Part shown: positions 8,137-15,276 of the stretch, in pieces
Numbering within the stretch: position 1 is the first letter of the stretch
How the letters are laid out: every line of letters begins with the position of its first letter
DNA from: Caballeronia sp. M1242
GTDB lineage: Bacteria > Pseudomonadota > Gammaproteobacteria > Burkholderiales > Burkholderiaceae
DNA: 64,000 bases
Direction: 5' to 3'
Assembly: GCF_017220215.1 (NCBI RefSeq)
Contig: NZ_CP071129.1
Location: 1,984,001 to 2,048,000 of the forward strand
Position numbers and translations under genes: made by a program
Notes under the pieces: model-generated
What the model was told of the DNA's origin: nothing
Database searches by the model: none
What the model saw: only the letters and a program-made list of their open reading frames with translations

Positions 8137-9524
8137 TTGGCGGGCTTCCGGTTTTTCTTGTACCACTCGTGAAAGGTCTCGGCCGGCGCTTCGGGCAAGT
8201 CGCGCCCGCGGCCCCAGATGTTGAGCGGGTTGTACAGCACGAAGTTCGGCAGCCGCTTCAACGCGCCGCCGAGCGACGCGACCGTCGCGCGATAAAGCGT
8301 CGGGCTCGCGAGCAGACGCCCCGCCATCTTTAGCACTTCCTGCTTCACGAACGGCACTTCGTGGCGCTCCGCGATCACGGCGCGCCACTTGTAGATCTGC
8401 TCGTGAATGTTGACCTTCGTCGGGCACACGTTCGTGCAACTGCCGTTGAGCGTCGAGGCGAACGGCAGACTGCTGTAGCGCTTCAGGTCGTAAGTCGGGT
8501 TGATGATCGCGCCAATTGGCCCGGAGTACGTGCCGCCATACGACAGCCCGCCGCTTCGCCGATACACCGGACACGTGTTCATGCACGCGCCGCAGCGGAT
8601 GCACTTGAGCGAATACCAGAAGTCTTCGAGCGCGAGCCGCTCCGAGCGTCCGTTGTCGACGAGGATGAAGTGCATCTCCGTGCCCGGCCGCGGCGCGCGA
8701 AAGTGCGACGTGTACTGCGTGATGGGCGAGCCGAGCGCGCTGCGCGAGAGCATGCGCACGAACACGCCGAGATCGGCGATGGTCGGAATCAGCTTCTCGA
8801 TGCCGATGGACGCGATATGCAGCGGCGGAACGTTCGCGGAGAGATCCGCGTTGCCCTCGTTCGTGCAGACGACGACCGTGCCCGTCTCCGCGACCGCGAA
8901 GTTGCAGCCCGTCATGCCCGCCGTCTTTTCGCGCACGAAGTACGGCCGCGTGTTCATGCGCTGGCTTTCCGCCAGATAGTGGATGTCGCTGTTCTTCGGA
9001 TCGGTGCCGATGGTCTTGCCGAAGAGTTCCGCCACGTCCGCGCGCAGCTTGTGGACGGCCGGCACGACCATATGGCTCGGGTCCTGATGATCGAGCTGCT
9101 GAATGCGCTCGCCCAGATCGGTCTCCATCACCGTGATGCCGCGCGGCTCCAGATAGTCGCGCATGTAGCACTCGTCGGTCAGCATCGACTTGCTTTTGAC
9201 GAGCGTGGTCATGCCGCGCTCGCTCATCAGCTTGTAGACGAGCGCGTTGTGCTCTTCCGCGTCCGCCGCGAAATGCACGACGACGCCGTTTTTCTCGGCC
9301 TGATCCGCGAACTGCGCGAGGTAATCCGCGAGATGGGACAGCGTGTGTTCCTTGATGCCCGATGCCAGACTGCGCAGCGTTTCCCACTCGGGAATGCCGT
9401 GCGCCTGCGCGTCGCGCTTGCTGCGCAAGTCCCAGAGACGCTTGTCGTGGAACGCGACGTGGTCGGCTTTCTGCAGGAACGCGCCTGCAGCCTTCGCGTG
9501 ATCGATGCGAACGGTCTTCGTCAT
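8133..9524 (-). CDS. lutB: L-lactate utilization iron-sulfur protein LutB
   Basis: A 463-residue protein with an N-terminal LUD domain followed by a ferredoxin-like [4Fe-4S] region. The first cluster motif is CIRCGACMNTCP (C308, C311, C314, C318); a second Cys pair lies in GSCTNVCPTK (C363, C367). The segment MTGCNFAVAETGTVVVCTN matches the family. It is the electron-transfer subunit of the LutABC lactate oxidase. The start is ATG 9524, 4 bp inside the end of lutA; the longer open frame upstream is a shadow of lutA. Confidence 0.95.
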   Translation of the reverse strand: MTKTVRIDHAKAAGAFLQKADHVAFHDKRLWDLRSKRDAQAHGIPEWETLRSLASGIKEHTLSHLADYLAQFADQAEKNGVVVHFAADAEEHNALVYKLMSERGMTTLVKSKSMLTDECYMRDYLEPRGITVMETDLGERIQQLDHQDPSHMVVPAVHKLRADVAELFGKTIGTDPKNSDIHYLAESQRMNTRPYFVREKTAGMTGCNFAVAETGTVVVCTNEGNADLSANVPPLHIASIGIEKLIPTIADLGVFVRMLSRSALGSPITQYTSHFRAPRPGTEMHFILVDNGRSERLALEDFWYSLKCIRCGACMNTCPVYRRSGGLSYGGTYSGPIGAIINPTYDLKRYSSLPFASTLNGSCTNVCPTKVNIHEQIYKWRAVIAERHEVPFVKQEVLKMAGRLLASPTLYRATVASLGGALKRLPNFVLYNPLNIWGRGRDLPEAPAETFHEWYKKNRKPAK

Positions 9525-10264
9525 GCCCGCGCTCCGTTCAGAACCTGCGCAATGTGGATGAACTTCGCGTCGAGCTTCATGCGCTCGGCGCAGCCCTGCT
9601 GATGCATGAGACACGACATGTCGCCCGAGACGATGTACTCCGCGCCCGCGCCGATGTGATCTCGCACCTTGTCCTGCCCCATGCGCACGGACACGGCCTC
9701 TTCGGTGACGGAAAACGTGCCGCCGAAGCCGCAGCATTCATCGGGCCGCGCGGGCGAGACGAACTCGATGCCCTTCACGCGTTCCAGCAAGGCGCGCGGC
9801 TTCGAATACGGCGTGCCCGCGACTTCCGAGTTCGACGTCTCGCGCAGATGCCGCACCGCGCTGCAACTGTTGTGCAGGCCGACGCGATGCGGGAACTCGG
9901 CCCACGGAAAGTCACGCACCTGCAAGACGTCGTGCAGGAACTCGACGAGTTCATATGTGCTTTTGCGCACCTTCTGGACGGCGCTCGTCTGCTCGATGGC
10001 CGTGAAGTGCTCGCGCACGTGATGCGTGCAACTCGCCGACGGGCCGACCACATAGTCGTAGTCCGCGAAGTTGCGGGCAAACACGCGCTCCGCGCCGGCC
10101 GCGTCCGCGTGCGCGCCGCTATTGGCCATCGGCTGGCCGCAGCATGTCTGATCCTGCGGATAGTCGACATCGAGGCCGAGCCGCTCCAGCAATTCCAGCG
10201 TGGCGATGCCGATCTGCGGATAAAACGCGTCGATGAAACAGGGGACGAAAAGGGCAACTTTCAT
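9521..10264 (-). CDS. lutA: L-lactate utilization protein LutA (CCG-domain)
   Basis: A 247-residue protein with two cysteine-rich CCG domains, as in heterodisulfide-reductase subunits and glycolate oxidase GlcF. The motifs seen are VPCFIDAFYP and CCGQPMANSG in the first half, and NSCSAVRHL with DECCGFGGTFSV in the second. With LutB and LutC it carries electrons from L-lactate to the chain. It is the first gene of the operon; a palindromic operator lies 35 bp before its start. Confidence 0.95.
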   Translation of the reverse strand: MKVALFVPCFIDAFYPQIGIATLELLERLGLDVDYPQDQTCCGQPMANSGAHADAAGAERVFARNFADYDYVVGPSASCTHHVREHFTAIEQTSAVQKVRKSTYELVEFLHDVLQVRDFPWAEFPHRVGLHNSCSAVRHLRETSNSEVAGTPYSKPRALLERVKGIEFVSPARPDECCGFGGTFSVTEEAVSVRMGQDKVRDHIGAGAEYIVSGDMSCLMHQQGCAERMKLDAKFIHIAQVLNGARA

Positions 10265-10299
10265 GGTGATCGCTTGGCGGACAGTCCGCGTTGGTCAGC

Positions 10300-10312
10300 T
10301 TGGTCTGACCAA
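10300..10312. promoter_or_regulatory. Palindromic FadR/LldR-type operator between lutA and lutR
   Basis: TTGGTCTGACCAA is a perfect inverted repeat (TTGGTC/GACCAA) around one central base. A half-site TTGGTCAG lies just beside it at 10291-10298. The form matches the TNGTnnnACNA-type sites bound by FadR-subfamily GntR regulators. It is 35 bp before the lutA start and about 70 bp before the divergent regulator, so repression of lutABC and self-control are likely. Confidence 0.75.
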
Positions 10313-10383
10313 GACTTTAGGGACGCGGCGCTTTCGTGTCAAACTAGGGTAATCCAAAGCCTCTCGCCGTGTTGCTCCGACCG

Positions 10384-11154
10384 ATGACCTTCCAGCCCGT
10401 CCACTCGCACGCCTACGCCCGCGTGCGCCTCTCCGATGTCGTGTCCGGCCAGATTCGTCAACTGATCTCGAACGGCACCCTGCTGCCCGGCCAGCGCCTG
10501 CCTGCCGAGCGCGATCTCGCGGAGCAGCTGAACGTGTCGCGGCCGTCGCTGCGCGAAGCGCTCATTCGTCTCGAATCGGACGGATTCATTCGCGCGGCGG
10601 GGCGCGGCGGCTTCGTCGTGTCGGACGTGACGGCGCCGCTCGTGTCGCATCCGCTCGCCGCACTGCTCGAACAGCAGCCCGACGCGAGCGCCGACGTGCT
10701 CGAACTGCGTCACGGCTTAGAGACGCTCGCCACGGCCTACGCCGCCGAGCGCGCGACCGACGCCGATCTCGTGCGCATTGCCGCCGCGTTCGATGCACTG
10801 CAAGCCGCCGTCGAGCAAAGAAGCACGCGCATCGCGGAAAAAGACGCCGCCTTCCATCTCGCCATTGCCGATGCGACGCACAACATCGCGCTGACGCACG
10901 TGATGCACGGCCTGAACGAAGTGATGCGCGAGTCGATGCTCACGTCGCATCGCCTCGTCGATTACGACGACGCCGTGGAGGCCGACCTGCTGGCGCAGCA
11001 TCGGGCGATGCTCGATGCCATCGTGGCGCGCGATCCGGCCCGCGCGCGCGACTGCGCGGGCGCGCATCTGGACTACGTGCGCGCGCTGTATCGCGACCGG
11101 CCGGCGGAGAAATCGCGCGACGGCGTATCTCATGATGGCATGACGAATTCGTAA
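10384..11154 (+). CDS. lutR: FadR-type GntR regulator of the lut operon
   Basis: A regulator of about 256 residues with an N-terminal winged helix (LPAERDLAEQLNVSRPSLREAL) and an FCD all-helical effector domain whose metal or ligand residues include the His in DAAFHLAIADATHN and later histidines. It is divergent from lutABC and shares a 119-bp control region that holds a palindromic operator, so it is most likely the lactate-responsive repressor (LutR/LldR role). I chose ATG 10384; a GTG at 10369 is in frame and neither has a strong ribosome site. Confidence 0.86.
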   Translation: MTFQPVHSHAYARVRLSDVVSGQIRQLISNGTLLPGQRLPAERDLAEQLNVSRPSLREALIRLESDGFIRAAGRGGFVVSDVTAPLVSHPLAALLEQQPDASADVLELRHGLETLATAYAAERATDADLVRIAAAFDALQAAVEQRSTRIAEKDAAFHLAIADATHNIALTHVMHGLNEVMRESMLTSHRLVDYDDAVEADLLAQHRAMLDAIVARDPARARDCAGAHLDYVRALYRDRPAEKSRDGVSHDGMTNS

Positions 11155-11275
11155 CGCCGCCGTAAGACCCGATAGGACAGCGCCTACACGCATTTCGGAC
11201 GCGCACCGCTAACGCGGGCCTTTACGGTCCGCGATACTGGAACCGTCGAAAACAAACATGCGCAAGGAGGACGAT

Positions 11276-11350
11276 ATGCCTTACCTACTCGGATGGCTGC
11301 TCGGTGTGCCGGTCGTGGTGCTGGTGATCCTTTACCTGATCTTCCATTGA
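11276..11350 (+). CDS. 24-residue single-helix membrane peptide
   Basis: The frame encodes a 24-residue peptide, MPYLLGWLLGVPVVVLVILY plus four residues (LIFH). It is almost entirely one transmembrane helix. A full AAGGAGG Shine-Dalgarno site (11264-11270) sits 5 bp before the ATG and a strong intrinsic terminator follows 38 bp after the stop, so the gene looks like a complete transcription unit. I do not recognise a function. It is too short for most gene callers. Confidence 0.72.
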   Translation: MPYLLGWLLGVPVVVLVILYLIFH

Positions 11351-11388
11351 TGCCGGCGCCGCACGCAGCAGAAGAATCGAAGAGACCG

Positions 11389-11420
11389 AAGGGCGTCGTT
11401 ACAATACGACGCCCTTTTTC
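11389..11420 (+). terminator. Intrinsic terminator after the small membrane gene
   Basis: An 11-bp stem AAGGGCGTCGT / ACGACGCCCTT (11389-11399, 11406-11416) with a 6-nt loop and a T-run (TTTCTTT). It ends about 20 bp before creA, so creA is probably expressed from read-through or from a promoter overlapping the hairpin. Confidence 0.85.
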
Positions 11421-11439
11421 TTTAATGCGTGGGATCTCA

Positions 11440-11919
11440 ATGAAGCGCACCGCACCGTTCGTTCTGAGCGCATCGCTCCTGTCTCTCTTCGGCGCGGGCA
11501 TCGCGCATGCCGAGGAAATCGCGAGCGTCAATACCAACTTCCGCTTCACCGGCTCCGACCGCGTGAGCGTCGAGGCGTACGACGATCCGCTCGTCTCCGG
11601 CGTGACCTGCTATGTGTCGCGGGCGCGCACGGGCGGCGTGAAGGGCACGCTCGGCATCGCGGAAGACCCGACCGAGGCGTCCATCGCGTGCCGACAGGTC
11701 GCGCCGATCAAGATCGCGCAGCCGCTCAAGCAGAAGACCGATGTCTTCACGGATCGGATGTCGTTCATCTTCAAGACGCTGCATGTCGTGCGCATCGTCG
11801 ATACGAAGCGCAACACGCTCGTGTACCTGACGTACAGCGACCGCGTCGCGAGCGGCAGCGCGAAGAACAGCGTCACGGCGGTGCCGGTGCCAGAAGGCAC
11901 GACGATCCCGGTCAAGTGA
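11440..11919 (+). CDS. creA: CreA family periplasmic protein
   Basis: A 159-residue exported protein of the CreA (DUF1273-like, YjjX-region) family. A signal peptide with cleavage after AHA (MKRTAPFVLSASLLSLFG...IAHA-EE) is clear. The core motifs DPLVSGVTCYVSRARTGG and ASIACRQVAPI match the family; two cysteines could pair in the periplasm. The molecular role of CreA is unknown. The longer open frame from 11293 runs over the terminator hairpin and is rejected. Confidence 0.9.
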   Translation: MKRTAPFVLSASLLSLFGAGIAHAEEIASVNTNFRFTGSDRVSVEAYDDPLVSGVTCYVSRARTGGVKGTLGIAEDPTEASIACRQVAPIKIAQPLKQKTDVFTDRMSFIFKTLHVVRIVDTKRNTLVYLTYSDRVASGSAKNSVTAVPVPEGTTIPVK

Positions 11920-12050
11920 GCGAGCCGCGTCGTCGCGGGGCGAACGTGTTCGACCGCATTCCACGCCTCCGGCAGGAGCAGCCAACATGCACTCGCCGCG
12001 CGATGAAGCGGTAGACTGAGCGATTAGCCCTTCAAGCCGCGCATCCACCG

Positions 12051-12899
12051 ATGACCGCCCCACGCTTTCGCAACGCCGCGCGTTACTGGCGCTCGCCGCT
12101 CGTGCCGGACGCGGACATGGTCACCGCCGAGTACTACGATCACGCGTTCACGCCGCACTGGCACGACGCGTACACGGTGCCTGTCATAGAAGCGGGCGCG
12201 GAGTGTTACGACTATCGCGGCTCGCATCATGTGGCGGAAGCGGGGTCAGTGCCGGTCATCAATCCGGGCGAGCTGCATACCGGCGCGCGCGCCGTCGATG
12301 CCGGGTGGCGTTATCGCGTGTTCTATCTGCCGGTGCCGTTCGTGGAAGCGCTCGCGCGTGAGCTGTCGCCGCGCGCGGGCTCGCCGTGGTTCTCGACCGA
12401 CATCATCCGCGACGACGATCTCGCGCGCCGGCTTTTGCGCGCGCATCGGGCGCTGGAGAGCCTGACGAGCGATGCCACAAACGACGCCACCCGCGCCGAT
12501 CCGCTCGCCGCTGAGACTGCGCTCGTCGATGCCGTGACGACGCTGCTCGCCCGGCACGCGCTGCAACGCCCATCGTGCGGGCCGCCCGCCGCGGATGCCG
12601 CCCGCGTCGCCACGATGAAATCCCGCCTCGCCGACGATCTGCTGGAACCGGTCACGCTCGCCGAACTGGCGCGCGTCGTCGGCCTTTCGACCTTTCACGC
12701 GGCGCGGCTTTTTACGCGCGAAACGGGTCTCGCGCCGCATGCGTGGCGCAATCAGTTGCGTATTGCGCGGGCGCTGCCGGCGTTGCGCGCGGGGGCGTCG
12801 ATCGCGCAGGTCGCGGCGGCGAGCGGCTTCACCGATCAGAGCCACTTCACGCGGCATTTCAAGCGGGCGTTCGGGGTCGCGCCGGGGCGCTGGCGGTGA
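12051..12899 (+). CDS. AraC family transcriptional regulator
   Basis: A 282-residue regulator with an N-terminal cupin-like AraC ligand domain (FTPHWHDAYTVPVIEAG, VPVINPGELHTG) and a C-terminal double helix-turn-helix. The second HTH is SIAQVAAASGFTDQSHFTRH followed by FKRAFGVAPGRWR, the classic family end. It lies just upstream of azlC, with a decayed copy of its own 3' end in between. In several proteobacteria this AraC subgroup sits next to azlCD amino-acid exporters, so it may control them; this is inference from position. Confidence 0.92.
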   Translation: MTAPRFRNAARYWRSPLVPDADMVTAEYYDHAFTPHWHDAYTVPVIEAGAECYDYRGSHHVAEAGSVPVINPGELHTGARAVDAGWRYRVFYLPVPFVEALARELSPRAGSPWFSTDIIRDDDLARRLLRAHRALESLTSDATNDATRADPLAAETALVDAVTTLLARHALQRPSCGPPAADAARVATMKSRLADDLLEPVTLAELARVVGLSTFHAARLFTRETGLAPHAWRNQLRIARALPALRAGASIAQVAAASGFTDQSHFTRHFKRAFGVAPGRWR

Positions 12900-13297
12900 T
12901 TGGCCGGGAGTGCGGGAGTTGCTCGCCGTGAACGGCGAGAGGCTTCGCCGACCGCGGCTGTTTCACGCGGCACGGCAAGCAGCCGTTCCGCGTTGCGCCG
13001 GGGGCGCTGGCGGTGAGTTGCAGGAGGGCGTGAGTCGCGTGCCGTCGGCGGCGAGCGCGACCCGACCGTGACGCCAAAGTCAACACGAACGCCAACACCG
13101 ACGCCCACCACGCCGATGCACCCTCGTTTCGCACGCACGACGCGTGCAACGAAAACCACTCCGGGACCGCACAGCACCGCAATCTGCATCACGGCCGCGT
13201 CCGCCCAAGCAACCGCGCGCGACAACACTGACACCGCAAGAACGTACAAGCTTTCGCATTCACGCCGCCTTATCCTCCGCGAATCAGGAGGACGATC
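12900..13297. other. Intergenic region between araC-type gene and azlC
   Basis: A stretch of 398 bp without a convincing gene. Its first part (12935-13016) is a decayed copy of the araC-type 3' end. The rest becomes less GC-rich towards azlC and ends in an AGGAGG ribosome site (13286-13291). I see no clear terminator for the regulator gene. Confidence 0.6.
12935..13016 (+). pseudogene. Decayed duplicate of the 3' end of the araC-type gene
   Basis: An 82-bp stretch aligns without large gaps to the last 81 bp of the preceding regulator (12819-12899), including GCGAG-GGCTTC, TTTCACGCGGCA, GCGTTGCGCCGG and the identical end GGCGCTGGCGGTGA. Identity by eye is roughly 70-75 percent. The copy is out of any long frame, so it is a relic of a tandem duplication and not a functional coding region. 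Confidence 0.62.
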
Positions 13298-14038
13298 TTG
13301 AACGCACCATCCGGCAACGCCTGGCGGGAACTCACCGCCGGCGCTCGCGACACCATTCCGATGATGATCGGCGCCGCGCCCTTCGGCGTGATCTTCGGCA
13401 CGCTCGTCACGGCTAGTCCGCTCACGCTCTGGCACGGCCAGCTGATGTCGCTCGCGGTCTTCGCGGGCTCGGCGCAGTTCATCGCGGCCGGCATGATCGC
13501 GGGACACGCGAGCTTCGCCGTCATCTGGGCGACGACCTTCGTCGTCAATCTGCGCCATGTGCTCTATTCGGCGACGCTCGCGCCCTACGTCGCGCATCTG
13601 CCCGCGCGCTGGCGCTGGGCGCTGGCCGGCCTCTTGACCGACGAAGTGTTCGCCGTCGCCTACGCGCACTATCGAGCGCGCGCGCCGGGCGAAACAGGGC
13701 CGCACTACTTTCTCGGCTCCGGTCTCGCGATGTATGCGAACTGGCAAGCGTGGACGCTCATCGGGCTCTTCTTCGGCGCAGCGTTTCCGGGGCTCAAGTC
13801 GCTCGGGCTCGATTTCGCGATGGTCGCCACGTTCATCGCGATCATCGTTCCGCAACTCGTGGCGCTGCGCTTCATCGCGGCGGCGCTGGCCTCGGGCGTG
13901 CTGTCGTTCGCGTGGCAAGGCTGGCCGTACAAGCTCGGGCTGCTCGCGGCCGTGCTCGCCGGCGTCGCCGTGGGCTTGCTGCTGACGCTCATCGAACAGA
14001 AACCGCGCATGAAAGACGCCAAGGAGCGCGCGCAATGA
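13298..14038 (+). CDS. azlC: AzlC family branched-chain amino acid exporter, large subunit
   Basis: A 246-residue membrane protein with about seven hydrophobic segments. The family signature is near the start (IPMMIGAAPFGVIFGTL) followed by FAGSAQFIAAGMI and VVNLRHVLYSATLAPY. With AzlD it forms a two-component inner-membrane exporter of branched-chain or related amino acids. Translation starts at TTG 13298, chosen because a perfect AGGAGG lies 6 bp before it and homologues begin here. The stop overlaps the azlD start by 4 bp. Confidence 0.93.
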   Translation: MNAPSGNAWRELTAGARDTIPMMIGAAPFGVIFGTLVTASPLTLWHGQLMSLAVFAGSAQFIAAGMIAGHASFAVIWATTFVVNLRHVLYSATLAPYVAHLPARWRWALAGLLTDEVFAVAYAHYRARAPGETGPHYFLGSGLAMYANWQAWTLIGLFFGAAFPGLKSLGLDFAMVATFIAIIVPQLVALRFIAAALASGVLSFAWQGWPYKLGLLAAVLAGVAVGLLLTLIEQKPRMKDAKERAQ

Positions 14039-14358
14039 ACTACGTCATCCTGATTGTCGGCATGGCGCTCGTCACGTATCTGATCCGGGCCGCGGTGTTC
14101 GTGCTCGGCGAGCGGCTGTCGTTTGCGCCGGTCGTGCGCACGGCGCTCGGCTTCGTGCCGGTGACGGTGCTCACCGCGATCATCGTGCCGATGACGGTCT
14201 CGCCGCACGGCAACGGCGCCGAGCTGACGTGGCGCAATCCGCAACTGATCGCGGCGTTGGCGGCGATCGCCGTCTGCGCGCTGACACGCCGCGCGCTGCT
14301 AACGATCGCGGTATCGCTCGGCGTGTTCTTCGTCTGGCAGCTCGTCGTGCTGCGCTGA
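14035..14358 (+). CDS. azlD: AzlD family branched-chain amino acid exporter, small subunit
   Basis: A 107-residue protein with three to four transmembrane segments and the AzlD family pattern MALVTYLIRAAVFVLG ... LGFVPVTVLTAIIVP. It is the small partner of AzlC. The ATGA overlap (14035-14038) supports coupled translation and equal supply of both subunits. Confidence 0.93.
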   Translation: MNYVILIVGMALVTYLIRAAVFVLGERLSFAPVVRTALGFVPVTVLTAIIVPMTVSPHGNGAELTWRNPQLIAALAAIAVCALTRRALLTIAVSLGVFFVWQLVVLR

Positions 14359-14499
14359 ACACCGAAGCGAGGCGCCTTTCTAGAGCCCTCAAGTTTCCGG
14401 CCGCTCCGCCGTTATCTGAAACGAACGGACTCCGCCCGCGCGGCAGGCCGACAGCATTTCCCGCCATCGGGCCAGCCGAGCGCGGAACCGGAAACCGAC

Positions 14500-15264
14500 A
14501 TGCGTCAAATCACTCTTTCGTTGCGCGATGAAACGATCGCGTCGCTGAATCGCGACTTCGAGGCGTTCCTGCGTCTGTCGCTCAAGCTCGACCCGCAGTT
14601 CGTCACGCCGTCGTTCGAGGACTTTTTGCGCGCGAAGCTGCTCGACAACGACACGCCGCTCACCGAGCAGGCCGTGCAGCGCATGCTCACGCACGGCCAG
14701 TATGCGTGGGCCAAGCGCGCGCTCGACAAGGAGTTCCCGGATGTCGTCGAAATTCTGATCCGGCAGGCGGCCGAGCATGGCTTCGCGTTCGCGATCCGCT
14801 CCGACTGGAGCGCCGAGGATCTGGTGAAAGCGTCGCGCGAATGGGCGACGGCCATCGTCACCGAAGCCAAGGGCGACGCCTCGCAGGTGGACGTGCTCGC
14901 CTCGCAGATCAAGTCGGCGGCGGTGGATATCCGCGAAGTCGAGCAGAAGATGCAGACGCCCGCCTGGCGGCTCGCCGATTCGCTGCGCCAGCGCGTCTTC
15001 GATGCGAAGATCGCGGTGGAAACGAACGTCGGCTCCACCGCGCGCGAAAAGCTCGGCGAACTGCGCGCGCTGCTGCGGCTGGGCATCTTCTACGGATCGA
15101 TCCAGAAACAGGAAGCGCAGCAACTGCTGGAATATCTGCGCTCGATGCGGCCGGAGCTTTTCGTCGACGAACCCTACGACGGCTTCACGCGCTTCGCGGC
15201 GTGGCTGCGCAGCATTTTCGGCAGCGCGCCGCGCGTGCCGCGCGCCTCACGCGCCCCGCGCTGA
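14500..15264 (+). CDS. Conserved-looking hypothetical cytosolic protein
   Basis: 254 residues, which I do not recognise. It is soluble, highly charged and mostly helical by composition (for example EVEQKMQTPAWRLADSL and QKQEAQQLLEYLRSM). There is no signal peptide, membrane segment or known catalytic motif. The end is a basic tail rich in Arg, Pro and Ser. The codon pattern matches the flanking core genes, so it is a real gene. It converges on the helicase gene with a 12-bp gap. A role in regulation or nucleic-acid handling would be guesswork. Confidence 0.75.
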   Translation: MRQITLSLRDETIASLNRDFEAFLRLSLKLDPQFVTPSFEDFLRAKLLDNDTPLTEQAVQRMLTHGQYAWAKRALDKEFPDVVEILIRQAAEHGFAFAIRSDWSAEDLVKASREWATAIVTEAKGDASQVDVLASQIKSAAVDIREVEQKMQTPAWRLADSLRQRVFDAKIAVETNVGSTAREKLGELRALLRLGIFYGSIQKQEAQQLLEYLRSMRPELFVDEPYDGFTRFAAWLRSIFGSAPRVPRASRAPR

Positions 15265-15276
15265 ACGAGCGCGGCC

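Noticed and set aside
12836..14035. Long minus-strand frame of about 399 residues opposite azlC
   Set aside because: It is antisense to the convincing azlC gene and the relic region and has shadow composition.
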